Part shown: one piece after another, positions 25,774 through 34,743 of the stretch
How the letters are laid out: the number at the start of each line of letters is the position of its first letter
How positions within the stretch are numbered: the stretch's first letter is position 1
From: Mucilaginibacter sp.
Lineage (GTDB): Bacteria; Bacteroidota; Bacteroidia; Sphingobacteriales; Sphingobacteriaceae
NCBI GenBank assembly: GCA_028287895.1
Contig: JAQBOV010000029.1
Span: 62,001-126,000 of the forward strand
DNA: 64,000 nt
Direction: 5' to 3'
Made by a program: the position numbers and the translations under genes
Notes under the pieces: model-generated
What the model saw: only the letters and a program-made list of their open reading frames with translations
Database searches by the model: none
What the model was told of the DNA's origin: nothing

Positions 25774-27036
25774 TTAATGGCTTAATACCGGTTGAACATT
25801 TTTAACGCTGATATTTTTATAGGCGAAAAACAAGATGTAGGCGAAGCAAATTACAGGAATCAAATAAGTCACCCGGATATTCACAAGATCAGTAACCATC
25901 CCTAATGTTGGCGGTATGATGGCGCCTCCAACTATGCCCATAATTAGCAACGAAGATCCTTTTTTTGTGTTTTCGCCCAAGCCGCGGATACTTAAAGAGA
26001 AAATGGTAGGAAACATAATGGACATGAAAAACGGAACTCCCATAAGCACATATACTGAAATACTTCCTTTTAACAGGAATGCAAAAACCAGCAGGGCACA
26101 ATTAACAATGCTGTAAATAATCAATATTTTGACCGGCGCAATGTATTTCATCAAAATAGCCCCCAAAAAGCGACCTATCATAAAGCCGGCAAAAGCTATA
26201 GAAAGCAGCACTGAGGCGTGTTTTTCTCCAATACCGCCAATGAATTTTGAATAGGTAATAAAATAGCTTTGCACACCGGCCTGGGCACCGACATAAAAAA
26301 ATATACCCAACACGCCAAGCCACAGGTTTTTTTCTTTGAAAATAGAACGCTTGCTTGTCTGGATATCATCACTTATATTATGTTCCTTAATATCCGGCAG
26401 TGAGGTCCTCCAGATCAGTATGGCAACAATAAGTACAACTGTTCCGATAATCAGGTAAGGTATCTTAACAGAATCGGATTCACTTTGCAAATACGTATTC
26501 AACTGCTGTGGTGATATTGCTGATTTCTGTACATCTGTTAAGTCTTTGCCTGATAGAATAAATATTCCGCCCAGATACGGCGCCAGCGTTGCGGCCAATC
26601 CATTAAATGACTGAGCGAAATTAATACGCCTGGTTGCGCCATTAGCATCCCCCAGGTTATTGATATACGGATTGGCTGCCGTTTCCAAAAAGGCACAGCC
26701 ACTGGCTATGACAAATAAAGCGAACAGAAAGAACGGATAGATACGCATGCCAGCGGCAGGGTAAAAAAGAAACGCTCCTGTAGCAAATAACAGTAAACCA
26801 AAGATAATGCCGCTTTTGTATCCGTACTTGTGCATAAACAGCCCGGCAGGGGCAGCAAAAATAAAATACGCAATATAAAACGCCGAATCAACAAATCCGG
26901 ATTCTCTATAGGACAACTGACAAGCCTTTTTCAGATGCGGCACTAAAATGGTCGAATTAAGGTTGAGGGCAAATCCCCATAAAAAGAACAAGGATGTAAT
27001 GAGCACCACGGCGTAAGTACCGGTTTTTTTTGACAT
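25774..27036 (-). CDS. fucP: L-fucose:H+ symporter-type MFS permease
   Basis: The start is taken at 27036 (MSKKTGTYAVV) because the frame from 27078 adds 14 residues not typical of the family. The 420-residue protein has 12 predicted membrane segments and the FucP signature FLWGFALNLN...LVPHLKKA in the first helix region. FLETAANPYIN follows, which is highly characteristic of the FucP/GluP branch. It imports free fucose released by the two GH29 enzymes. It is the first gene of a leftward operon extending to 14881. Its promoter region holds a clear inverted repeat and faces a divergent AraC gene. Confidence 0.9.
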   Translation of the reverse strand: MSKKTGTYAVVLITSLFFLWGFALNLNSTILVPHLKKACQLSYRESGFVDSAFYIAYFIFAAPAGLFMHKYGYKSGIIFGLLLFATGAFLFYPAAGMRIYPFFLFALFVIASGCAFLETAANPYINNLGDANGATRRINFAQSFNGLAATLAPYLGGIFILSGKDLTDVQKSAISPQQLNTYLQSESDSVKIPYLIIGTVVLIVAILIWRTSLPDIKEHNISDDIQTSKRSIFKEKNLWLGVLGIFFYVGAQAGVQSYFITYSKFIGGIGEKHASVLLSIAFAGFMIGRFLGAILMKYIAPVKILIIYSIVNCALLVFAFLLKGSISVYVLMGVPFFMSIMFPTIFSLSIRGLGENTKKGSSLLIMGIVGGAIIPPTLGMVTDLVNIRVTYLIPVICFAYILFFAYKNISVKNVQPVLSH

Positions 27037-27158
27037 AAGCAGGTTAAATAAATTGTAGCGCCAAGGCAATCGGATCAACTGACATTACAAGGTTTAATAA
27101 TAGATAATTGGTTAGTACAAAGGAATAAATATACCGGATATAAACTTTTCTTTTATTA

Positions 27159-27180
27159 CCAAAATATTAAGCTATTTTGG
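27159..27180. promoter_or_regulatory. Inverted repeat in the fucP-araC divergent region, candidate operator
   Basis: CCAAAATA (27159-27166) and TATTTTGG (27173-27180) are perfect 8 bp arms around TTAAGC. The site lies about 120 bp upstream of fucP and 64 bp upstream of the divergent araC-type gene. It is well placed to be bound by that regulator. One half-site, TATTTTGG, recurs at 30537-30544 just upstream of the GH31 gene. Confidence 0.5.
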
Positions 27181-27243
27181 CATTATTATTACCCTTGAGG
27201 TTAATTTGATGTATTTCGCTAATAATTACAGTATAAAGCCACG

Positions 27244-28134
27244 ATGAAGCCGCAGCTACTAAAAGTGCCCCAGCAGCCTTTGTCCTCCTTTAGCGTGAGG
27301 CAGGATAAGGTGCCTTATATCAATAACAAATGGCATTACCATATCGAGGCCGAACTGATCCACTTTAAAAAAGGCAACGGCACACAGTTCATTGGTGATC
27401 ATATTCAAAACTTCAAGGATGGTGATGTGATCCTGGTGGGCTCAAATCTGCCGCACTACTGGCGTTTTGACAATATCTATTTTAAGGATGACCCGCAAAG
27501 CTGCGCCGACATAAGAGTAGCCCATTTTTGTGAAGATTTTTGGGGAACCCACTTTTTAAACCTGCCAGAAAACAAGGGTATCCGCTCGGTACTGGAGAAA
27601 GCCAAAAGAGGGGTATCCCTGCAGGGCGATTATAAACAAGCGGTTGGCGAACTGCTGGAGAAAATGCTTTATACCGATGGCAGCCGTAAGGTGATGCTGC
27701 TGATAGAAGCTTTAACATTGATCGCCGAAAGCCAGCCGGCGCCATTAGCCTCCATCGGCTTTAATAATGACTTTAAAGAGGCGGAGAACGACCGCATTGG
27801 TGCGATCTATGAATTTACCCTGGCCAATTTTAAGCGCAAAATACCCACCCAAGAAATTGCCGGCATCGCCAATATTAGTCCCCACTCGTTTTGCCGTTAT
27901 TTTAAATCGCGAACGCGCAAGACTTATTCGCAGTTTATCAACGAGATAAAAGTGGGTCATATCTGCAAACTTTTAATTGAGGATACGATCAGCATCAAAC
28001 AGATCTGCTTTGAAAGCGGGTTCCAAAATTTTGCCAGTTTTCATAAATACTTCAAACAGGTAACCGGCAAAACTCCCTTGCAGTATCAAAAAAAATTTTT
28101 AGCGAACAAAGACAAGGCGCCTAAAGTTTTATAG
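27244..28134 (+). CDS. AraC-family transcriptional regulator (cupin plus double HTH)
   Basis: A 296-residue protein. Residues 1-130 form a cupin sensor domain (KWHYHIEAELIHFKKG, GDVILVGSNLPHYWRF). Residues 195-290 hold two helix-turn-helix motifs ending in the family signature (QICFESGFQNFASFHKYFKQVTG). It is divergent from fucP and probably activates the fucose operon in response to fucose or a derivative. Its last 14 bp overlap the end of the convergent GH31 gene. Confidence 0.9.
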   Translation: MKPQLLKVPQQPLSSFSVRQDKVPYINNKWHYHIEAELIHFKKGNGTQFIGDHIQNFKDGDVILVGSNLPHYWRFDNIYFKDDPQSCADIRVAHFCEDFWGTHFLNLPENKGIRSVLEKAKRGVSLQGDYKQAVGELLEKMLYTDGSRKVMLLIEALTLIAESQPAPLASIGFNNDFKEAENDRIGAIYEFTLANFKRKIPTQEIAGIANISPHSFCRYFKSRTRKTYSQFINEIKVGHICKLLIEDTISIKQICFESGFQNFASFHKYFKQVTGKTPLQYQKKFLANKDKAPKVL

Positions 28135-30526
28135 CCATTGCCTTACCCTGGTATACCACCGTTTTATCTGCCTGAGTTGTTACACCCACATTTGAGCCAT
28201 GAGCAGCCTTTACCAGTACAATATTAAAAGTACGCTGCTTTAACATGCCCGGAAACTGACCCTTTGTATCCGAAATAGATAAGGTACGTTGCCTGTCATC
28301 CCATCTTAAGTTGAAAGTGGCATACTGGCCTTTTTCGTAATTATAATTATCGTTCTGATCCTCATAAAATTTGAATTCACCACTGGCGCCTGCATAGATG
28401 CGCAACTCGATCACTTCGTTCGGTTTTTCAGTGGCATACTCTACCTGGGGCCCCATAGGGATAATGGAACCTGCCCGGACGTATAAAGGCAGAATATCTA
28501 TTGATGCGGCGGCTTTAACAGTTTGGCCGCCTTTCAATATTTCGCCCGTCCAGAAGTTGTACCAGGCGGCTGACTTTGGCAGGTATACTTTACGGGTCGT
28601 TTCGCCGGACAGGTGGTCGGTAGAAGTATAAAGCTGCTCGGTTACCGGGTTAACCAGGAAGGCCGGGCCAAACATATACTGATCGGGAATGCTGTACACC
28701 CTGGCATCGTCACGAAAATCGAATGTCAGCGCACGCATCATCGTATAGTTGTCCATTGTGGTTTTGCCCGCCAGCGAATAGATATAAGGCAACAAACGGT
28801 AGCGCAGGTGATCGAACTTTAACAAAATATTTTTGGTAACCGGATCCCAGTTTTTGGAAAACAAAGCGCGTTCGCCTTTACCGTGAATGCGCATCAGGGG
28901 GCAAAAAGTACCGAACTGGAACCATCGGGTAAACAGTTCCCTGAACTCAGGCCGAGACCAGTCGGGCGCTTTCCAGTGATACTGGTATCCGCCTATATCC
29001 GATGTCCAATAGGGTATTCCTGAGGCGCAGGCATTAATGCCCTGCGGCACCTGGTTTTTAAAGGCGCCAAAACCACAAAAAATATCCGACGACCACAAGG
29101 CTGCCGCATTGCGCTGTTCCCCTGCAAAAGATTGCCTGATCAAAAAGAAGGCACGCTTGCCAGGAACATCCCTTCGCCAGCCCTGGTAAATACCTTTGGA
29201 ATGTTCCAGCGCGTAGGTGTTAAAATAATCGATCCCTTTGCCCGGCCAGAAGTCAGCTTTGCGGCGTTCATTAAGCAAGGTACCGTTATCCGGTTCGCAT
29301 TGGTCAACCCACCAGGCGTCCCAGCCATAACGTTTTATCAAACTGTCACGCGCCTGGTCCCAGTACAGTTCGCGCGCTTTTGGATTATGGGCATCGTAAT
29401 AGGTATCAAAGGTATGGCTCACCGCATTGTCCCAGGTAATGTTTGTAAGGCCGCCCATTTTTTTCAGCGCGTCAAAATTTTTGGTCCCTTTTCCAAAAAC
29501 AGGCCAAATAGAGATCATTCCTTCAATATGAGCCTGATGCAGTTCATCGACCATCTTTTTGGCGTTGGGATAGCGGGCAGGGTTCATCACGTGCACACCT
29601 ATCGGGGAAGGGTTCCAGTAATACCAGTCCTGTACAATCACATCTACCGGAATATGGTTATTGCGGTAATTATTTTTAACTGAAAGTACCTCGTCCTGGC
29701 TCATATACCTGTCCTGCGACTGGAACAGGCCGAATGCCCACTTGGCAAACATGGGCGCTTTACCTGTAGCCTGGCGGTAAAGGCTTATGATATGATCAAA
29801 ATCGGGCCCGTAAAAGAAATAGTAATCCACCTGCCTGCCGCTTTCTGATACATATTTGAATTTGGTATCGCCCGCTTCGGCACCATAAAATTTGGAAGCT
29901 GAGTAATTGTCCCACATTAACCCATAGCCCTGGGTGGATAACAGCACAGGTACAGCGCCGGTCATGTAACGGATAGCCAGGTCCTGGTTGCGTCCCTTGT
30001 AATTGATAGACAATGAATCCTCAGGATGGCAACCTAAACCATAAAGCGCTTCGTTTTTGGGCGAATCAAACCTGGTACTGATCGTATAGGTTTTTATTCC
30101 TGCTATTTTAGCAGGGGTGATCGTTTTGTTGTCTTTTTTATCTTCGCAAGTGATCTGCTTACCGTTCAGATCGGCATAGGTAATGGCATTGGTTGCCTTG
30201 CTGACAAGGACCTTCAGCCTGGCAGTGGTAATGATATATTCATTCTTATTTTCAGTTAGCTGAAAAGCCGGATAATTCCATTTATTAATGACCACCAGCG
30301 AGGGTTTTTCAGAAAAGCTGCTGAACAGGGTATATTTTACTTCGATGATATCGGCCTTGCAGATGGTAAGCGCCATCAGGCCCTTATTCAAGGTAAAAAC
30401 CACGCTGCCGGGTTTTATTTTGTGAGAGATGATGGCCGCCCGAGTACCGACCGGCATAAAAAGACAAATGGTAAGCAGAACTATTGCACTAACTTTTCCG
30501 GGAAAGTCAAAAAGCGTCTTCAACAT
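28121..30526 (-). CDS. Glycoside hydrolase family 31 (alpha-xylosidase/alpha-glucosidase type)
   Basis: An 801-residue secreted enzyme with an N-terminal signal segment (about 1-31, ending GTRAA). An N-terminal beta-sandwich precedes the (beta/alpha)8 barrel. WWVDQCEPD carries the nucleophile Asp and ALWSSDI the presumed acid/base Asp. A C-terminal DUF5110-like beta domain follows. The WWxDxxEPD form resembles xyloglucan alpha-xylosidases of Bacteroidota. With fucosidases nearby, a fucosylated xyloglucan-type substrate is possible, but no SusC/SusD pair or GH5/GH74 enzyme is present, so this is inference. It probably acts in the periplasm. Confidence 0.9.
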   Translation of the reverse strand: MLKTLFDFPGKVSAIVLLTICLFMPVGTRAAIISHKIKPGSVVFTLNKGLMALTICKADIIEVKYTLFSSFSEKPSLVVINKWNYPAFQLTENKNEYIITTARLKVLVSKATNAITYADLNGKQITCEDKKDNKTITPAKIAGIKTYTISTRFDSPKNEALYGLGCHPEDSLSINYKGRNQDLAIRYMTGAVPVLLSTQGYGLMWDNYSASKFYGAEAGDTKFKYVSESGRQVDYYFFYGPDFDHIISLYRQATGKAPMFAKWAFGLFQSQDRYMSQDEVLSVKNNYRNNHIPVDVIVQDWYYWNPSPIGVHVMNPARYPNAKKMVDELHQAHIEGMISIWPVFGKGTKNFDALKKMGGLTNITWDNAVSHTFDTYYDAHNPKARELYWDQARDSLIKRYGWDAWWVDQCEPDNGTLLNERRKADFWPGKGIDYFNTYALEHSKGIYQGWRRDVPGKRAFFLIRQSFAGEQRNAAALWSSDIFCGFGAFKNQVPQGINACASGIPYWTSDIGGYQYHWKAPDWSRPEFRELFTRWFQFGTFCPLMRIHGKGERALFSKNWDPVTKNILLKFDHLRYRLLPYIYSLAGKTTMDNYTMMRALTFDFRDDARVYSIPDQYMFGPAFLVNPVTEQLYTSTDHLSGETTRKVYLPKSAAWYNFWTGEILKGGQTVKAAASIDILPLYVRAGSIIPMGPQVEYATEKPNEVIELRIYAGASGEFKFYEDQNDNYNYEKGQYATFNLRWDDRQRTLSISDTKGQFPGMLKQRTFNIVLVKAAHGSNVGVTTQADKTVVYQGKAMAIKL

Positions 30527-30692
30527 AGGTTTTTGTATTTTGGTTTATATGAATATTTGCCGGCCTTTAATTTAACTCATAAAATTGCTCATAAAACAGT
30601 AAATGTTAAAAGCACATGAATTGTTTGTAGAAATGCCAACAAAGCGTTACACCGCCCTCCCCGCCGGGGCAGCGGGCAGAGTAAATGTTAAT

Positions 30693-31580
30693 TCATATTC
30701 CGCCCACCTTATTGAGGTAACTATCCAAATAGCCCCTTGGCGAATTACCCATCACATTTTTAAAAACGCGGTTAAAATTGGTAATGCTGGTAAAGCCGCA
30801 CCTGTAGGCTACAACCGAAATACTTTCGTATTTGTTGCCGGTCAGTTTTTTGCAGGCTTCGTTAATGCGCATCTCATTCAAAAAGGAAATAAAGGTATGC
30901 CTGGTATGCTTTTTAAAATAGCGGCAAAACGCCTGCGGGGTCATACAAGCTTCGCGGGCCACATCATCCAGGGTAATGGCCTGGCTGTAATGCTGCAACA
31001 GGTAGTTATAGATATTGCTGATCCTTATCCCTTCACTTTCCGTTATCCCGGGCGAAATGCCGAATGCCGATAGCGGCTCCGGTTTGGATGCAATACCCTG
31101 TAATATCCTGAGCAGCTGCAAAAAATGGATCATCTGATCGGGCCCCGAACTGCGTTGAATATCCAGCATATTGGCCGATACCTTCTCTACGCATTCCGCC
31201 GGCAGTTTAAATCCCTGCTGATGTTGCTGCAGAAAATCCTTTAAAGCCCTCAGCTCGGGCAGATCAAACAGGGAGGTAAGGCTGCCCTTGGGATCAAAAA
31301 AAATAGTAAGCGCCTTAATACCTTTTTTGCTGCCGGATTGAAAATACTCCGGACTGCTTTTAAACAGGTGGGGCTGATCGGCTCCCAGCATATAAATTTC
31401 GCCCGACTGAAAAGCATGCATATTATTACCCGCTATTAAGGTACCTTCTCCGGCAAGTATCCAGGTTACCTGTGCCTCCTTATGGCGATGCAGGTGAGGA
31501 TAAAAATAAGGCAGCTCATCGCGCTGGGCGATCACACTTTTATCATGGGCTACCGGGATGGTAAATTGCAGAACTTTCAT
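30693..31580 (-). CDS. AraC-family transcriptional regulator (second copy)
   Basis: A 295-residue protein with an N-terminal cupin (HLHRHKEAQVTWILAGEGTL, GEIYMLGADQPHLF) and a C-terminal AraC domain (ACMTPQAFCRYFKKHTRHTF, VAYRCGFTSITNFNRVFK). It lies 166 bp upstream of the GH31 gene in the same direction and is probably its regulator. It shares its domain layout with the 27244-28134 regulator, so the two may divide control of GH31 and fucose genes. Confidence 0.9.
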   Translation of the reverse strand: MKVLQFTIPVAHDKSVIAQRDELPYFYPHLHRHKEAQVTWILAGEGTLIAGNNMHAFQSGEIYMLGADQPHLFKSSPEYFQSGSKKGIKALTIFFDPKGSLTSLFDLPELRALKDFLQQHQQGFKLPAECVEKVSANMLDIQRSSGPDQMIHFLQLLRILQGIASKPEPLSAFGISPGITESEGIRISNIYNYLLQHYSQAITLDDVAREACMTPQAFCRYFKKHTRHTFISFLNEMRINEACKKLTGNKYESISVVAYRCGFTSITNFNRVFKNVMGNSPRGYLDSYLNKVGGI

Positions 31581-31751
31581 TTGCAGGTCAAATCAGTGCA
31601 CAATATGAACATTAACTTTGGCATTTTGAATAAAAACGGGGTAAAACAGGACCATTCCCTACCCCTTTTTCAGCAAACGATGCCGGCCTCCTTTTATGCA
31701 GGCTGCGAAGGGGCCGGAAATGTTTTTTACTTTCACGGCGATGGGCAGACC

Positions 31752-31759
31752 ATATTATC
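31752..31759 (+). promoter_or_regulatory. TAnnTTTG promoter element before the alpha/beta hydrolase
   Basis: TATCTTTG matches the Bacteroidota -7 consensus TAnnTTTG. Transcription would start close to 31766, which makes the ATG at 31766 too close and favours ATG 31799. No clear -33 TTG was found. Confidence 0.5.
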
Positions 31760-31798
31760 TTTGTTATGCCCATGGCAATAAAAACCAAAAAAAAACCG

Positions 31799-32584
31799 AT
31801 GAAACAGGACCCGATAAGCGGATATAAACAAGTAAACGGCCTGCGGATGTATTACCAGATCCATGGCCAGGGCAGTCCCCTGGTATTGATACATGGCGGC
31901 GGCTCAACGATCTACACTACCTTCGGACAGGTGTTGCCGCTTTTTGCCCGGCACAGGCAGGTCATCGCCATGGAATTGCAGGCACACGGCCACACGCCGG
32001 ACAGGGATCGCCCCTCCAGCTTTGAGCAGGATGCGGATGATGTAGCCGCATTGCTCGAAGAGCTTCAAATTAAAAATGCCGACATTTTCGGCTTTAGCAA
32101 TGGCGGGCAAACGGCCATGCAGTTAGCTATCCGTCACCCCGGGAAGGTACACAAGCTCATCGTAGCCGCCGCCGGTTATAAAAGGGAGGGCTACTACCCC
32201 TGGTTCTGGGAGTTTTTATCAGGGGCAACCATGGATGCTATGCCGCAGCCCCTGAAGGATGCTTACCTGGCCATCAATGCCGACCAGAAGGCCTTGCAGG
32301 CCATGCACGACCGCGACTATAACCGCATGATTGACCTGGTGGATTGGAGCGACGATCTTATCCGCTCTATCCAGGCACCGACCTTTGTTATCAGTGGCGA
32401 CCGGGACGTGGTGACCACCGAACACGCTCTTGAACTCTATCGTTTGCTGCCCAAGGCCCGCTTGCTGATATACCCCGGTGTTCATGGCGATTTTATCGGA
32501 GAACTGTGTGTGGGAAATGGCATTCTATCGCCCCGGGCATCGGTGGAGATGATCGAGGAGTTTTTGGATCAGGATGTGCAATAA
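31799..32584 (+). CDS. Alpha/beta-fold hydrolase
   Basis: The start is placed at 31799 (MKQDPISGYK), about 33 nt after the inferred transcription start. ATGs at 31766 and 31772 are in the same frame, and 31772 remains possible. The enzyme has an oxyanion-loop LIHGGGSTI, the nucleophile elbow GFSNGG, an acid residue in ISGDRDVVT and a terminal catalytic His in YPGVHGDF. This is a complete triad typical of small esterases, haloperoxidase-like enzymes and C-C hydrolases. No signal peptide is present. The substrate is unknown and the gene appears monocistronic. Confidence 0.88.
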   Translation: MKQDPISGYKQVNGLRMYYQIHGQGSPLVLIHGGGSTIYTTFGQVLPLFARHRQVIAMELQAHGHTPDRDRPSSFEQDADDVAALLEELQIKNADIFGFSNGGQTAMQLAIRHPGKVHKLIVAAAGYKREGYYPWFWEFLSGATMDAMPQPLKDAYLAINADQKALQAMHDRDYNRMIDLVDWSDDLIRSIQAPTFVISGDRDVVTTEHALELYRLLPKARLLIYPGVHGDFIGELCVGNGILSPRASVEMIEEFLDQDVQ

Positions 32585-32599
32585 ATGCATGGTATCATG

Positions 32600-32624
32600 G
32601 CGGGGGTAGTTTTTCCCCGCAGCC
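32600..32624 (+). terminator. Possible terminator hairpin after the hydrolase gene
   Basis: GCGGGG (32600-32605) pairs with CCCCGC (32615-32620) around a GTAGTTTTT loop, 16 bp after the stop codon. The following T tract is short (AGCCTTTT), so termination strength is uncertain. Confidence 0.45.
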
Positions 32625-32719
32625 TTTTCCGCCGTTTACGCTTGAATATACCCTGTGCGGGCGCCCTGGCCCCGCCCGGTAAATTAAGAAAATTGTGTAT
32701 TTATTTCCACGGTCACGGC

Positions 32720-32923
32720 TTATGACCAACCAATTGAATCGGGAAACCTTACCCTGATCTCCCGGTGTATTTTTACGAGTTGTGCGCGAAGGGTGGTAAT
32801 CGTAGCAATGACTGTTAACTTGTCGGCGATACCTTCCTCAAAGCTGTTTTTATTCAATAATAGCTTTCTGATCTGCAGGTTTATTTCACCGAACTCTTTT
32901 TCTAATTCCGCCAATGATCTCAT
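32720..32923 (-). CDS. Small hypothetical protein
   Basis: A 67-residue frame rich in Leu, Glu, Lys and Ile, with a heptad-like N-terminal half (LAELEKEFGEINLQIRKLL) that could form a coiled coil. Codon use looks like the surrounding genes. I do not recognise the family. No partner gene is adjacent. It may be a real small cytosolic protein or a chance frame. Confidence 0.5.
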   Translation of the reverse strand: MRSLAELEKEFGEINLQIRKLLLNKNSFEEGIADKLTVIATITTLRAQLVKIHREIRVRFPDSIGWS

Positions 32924-33299
32924 AAGGTTTTAGCACGAATAATTAAAAATACCTGTTAATTGGTTATAGGATTAAACTTTGATGAAGCTTGTCAATCCTA
33001 TATAAAAGTGGAAAGAATCTCCTGCTATATGGCCGGAGAGTTTTCCACATGTTGTTAATTTGATTTGTAAAATGAATACTGCGGCTGAATTTTCAAATAT
33101 TTCGAAACTGTATGGTGTTTATAACTTTATTGATGGGATAAAGAGCGTTTGGCACAGAATATGCATGTAATGTAAACGATGCCGCATTGGGAGAATACCA
33201 AAACAGTAAAGAAAATAATCGCCATAATGCAGAGTATCACGATTTTATACATTACAACAACAAAAACAAACGTAATTATTTAACTAAAACGGGGATAAT
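32924..33299. other. 376 bp intergenic stretch with one hairpin
   Basis: No convincing gene was seen. An imperfect inverted repeat (GGAAAGAATCTCC with GGAGAGTTTTCC) lies at about 33010-33052 but has no T tract. The rest is AT-rich and leads into the short frame at 33300. Confidence 0.5.
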
Positions 33300-33446
33300 A
33301 TGAAACAAACATTTACACAACAACCAATAATCCCAATGGGATACACCGGTCAGAACTTTAACAGTTGGCAAAAATATTTGCAAAAGCAAATTGACAAAAT
33401 TAAAAGGACCAACGTTAATAAAAGGATGTTATCGTACGGAAATTAA
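33300..33446 (+). CDS. Putative 48-residue basic peptide
   Basis: An ATG at 33300 after GGGGATAAT opens a 48-codon frame ending with TAA at 33444. The product is Lys/Gln/Asn-rich and basic (KYLQKQIDKIKRTNVNKR), with no signal peptide or membrane segment. A strong hairpin follows 66 bp later, so the pair would make a compact transcript. I do not recognise it. It could be a genuine small protein or part of a small RNA. Confidence 0.45.
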   Translation: MKQTFTQQPIIPMGYTGQNFNSWQKYLQKQIDKIKRTNVNKRMLSYGN

Positions 33447-33511
33447 GGATGAGCGATTCGCTGTAACCTTAGCGCTTCGAAACAGGGTTGCCTAACTGCA
33501 TTCCTGGCCGG

Positions 33512-33556
33512 GCCGGTTTGTTTTCAATTAAAGCAAACCGGCTTCGTTTATTATTG
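33512..33556 (+). terminator. Hairpin terminator downstream of the small peptide frame
   Basis: GCCGGTTTG (33512-33520) pairs perfectly with CAAACCGGC (33534-33542) around a 13 nt loop. A broken T-rich tail follows (TTCGTTTATTATTGTTT). The orientation fits transcription from the left. Confidence 0.6.
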
Positions 33557-33600
33557 TTTAACCTAAGATTGAGGGAAATAAATGACTTATATCTTTTGTT

Positions 33601-34569
33601 ATGAGAGCAGCAGTAGCAGAAAGGCCGGGAGATGCCAGTGTCATCCACGTTGTTGAAAGGCCTGTTCCGGAAGCGTCAGAGGGGTATCTGCTGGTCAGCG
33701 TAAGGGCATTCGGACTTAACCGGGCGGAAGTAGTCACACGTAAAGGCCAGTCGCCTGATGTACATTTCCCCAGGGTATTAGGTATCGAATGCGTGGGCGA
33801 AGTGGAACAAGATCCATCCGGAGAATATAAAAAGGGGCAAAAAATAGCCGCCATGATGGGTGGAATGGGCCGTGATTATGATGGCGGGGATGCCGAGTAT
33901 ACCGTATTGCCAAAAAAAATCGCCATACCCTTTGAGAGTGACCTGGGCTGGGACCAGCTCGGGGCTATTCCGGAAATGTTCCAAACCGTATATGGTTCCC
34001 TGCAGCTCGCCCTGGAAATCAAGGAGGGAGAAACGTTGCTGATAAGGGGCGGGAGCTCCTCTGTAGGCATGCTGGCATGCCAGTTTGCCAAATATTATGG
34101 ATTAACGGTGATCTCTACAACCCGTAACCCGGATAAAGAAGAGCGGCTAAGGGACAATGGTGCATCCTATACTTTAGTTGATGACGGCCAGCTGGCCGAT
34201 GGGGTAAGGGACCTTTTCCCTGATGGTGTGGATAAAGTGCTTGAACTGGTGGGCCTGGCTACCCTGAAGGATTCACTGCAATGTGTAAGGCCGGGCGGAA
34301 CACTGTGCCTGACGGGAATGTTAAGCGAGGAATGGATGATCAGGGATTTTTCGCCCATGGGATTTATCCCTTCCACCGTTAAGCTGACCACTTATATCAG
34401 TAACCCGGATAATATTTCAAGAGAAATTTTGCAGAATTTTATCGATATCGTCAGAACGGGGCAGATAGAACTGAATGTTGACCGCGTTTTCCGGCTCGAA
34501 GATATTAACAAGGCACATGCCTACATGGAAAGCAACCAGGCTGTAGGTAAAATTGTGGTGCTGACATAA
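33601..34569 (+). CDS. MDR-superfamily zinc-less NADPH:quinone-reductase-like oxidoreductase
   Basis: A 322-residue medium-chain dehydrogenase/reductase. The N-terminal GroES-like domain (PRVLGIECVGEV) lacks the catalytic and structural zinc ligands of alcohol dehydrogenases. The Rossmann domain has LIRGGSSSVGMLACQFAK as its dinucleotide-binding loop. The C-terminal HAYMESNQAVGKIVV is typical of QOR/crotonyl-type reductases. It probably reduces quinones or enones with NADPH. A TATCTTTTG element ends 2 bp before the ATG, so the message may be leaderless. Confidence 0.88.
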   Translation: MRAAVAERPGDASVIHVVERPVPEASEGYLLVSVRAFGLNRAEVVTRKGQSPDVHFPRVLGIECVGEVEQDPSGEYKKGQKIAAMMGGMGRDYDGGDAEYTVLPKKIAIPFESDLGWDQLGAIPEMFQTVYGSLQLALEIKEGETLLIRGGSSSVGMLACQFAKYYGLTVISTTRNPDKEERLRDNGASYTLVDDGQLADGVRDLFPDGVDKVLELVGLATLKDSLQCVRPGGTLCLTGMLSEEWMIRDFSPMGFIPSTVKLTTYISNPDNISREILQNFIDIVRTGQIELNVDRVFRLEDINKAHAYMESNQAVGKIVVLT

Positions 34570-34743
34570 ATCGGGTGCCAATAAAGCGCTGTAACCGAAA
34601 CAGCTGAGCCTGCGGCGGCGCAATGGCTGCGCCTGCAACACCCGCCGGGCGTTCAACGTTGTCAGGACTATACAGCACCTGTAGCACCGTGCTACACCCG
34701 GGCGTCTTTTTATTACCGCTCCTTGCTTAAAACCTTCTTTTTC

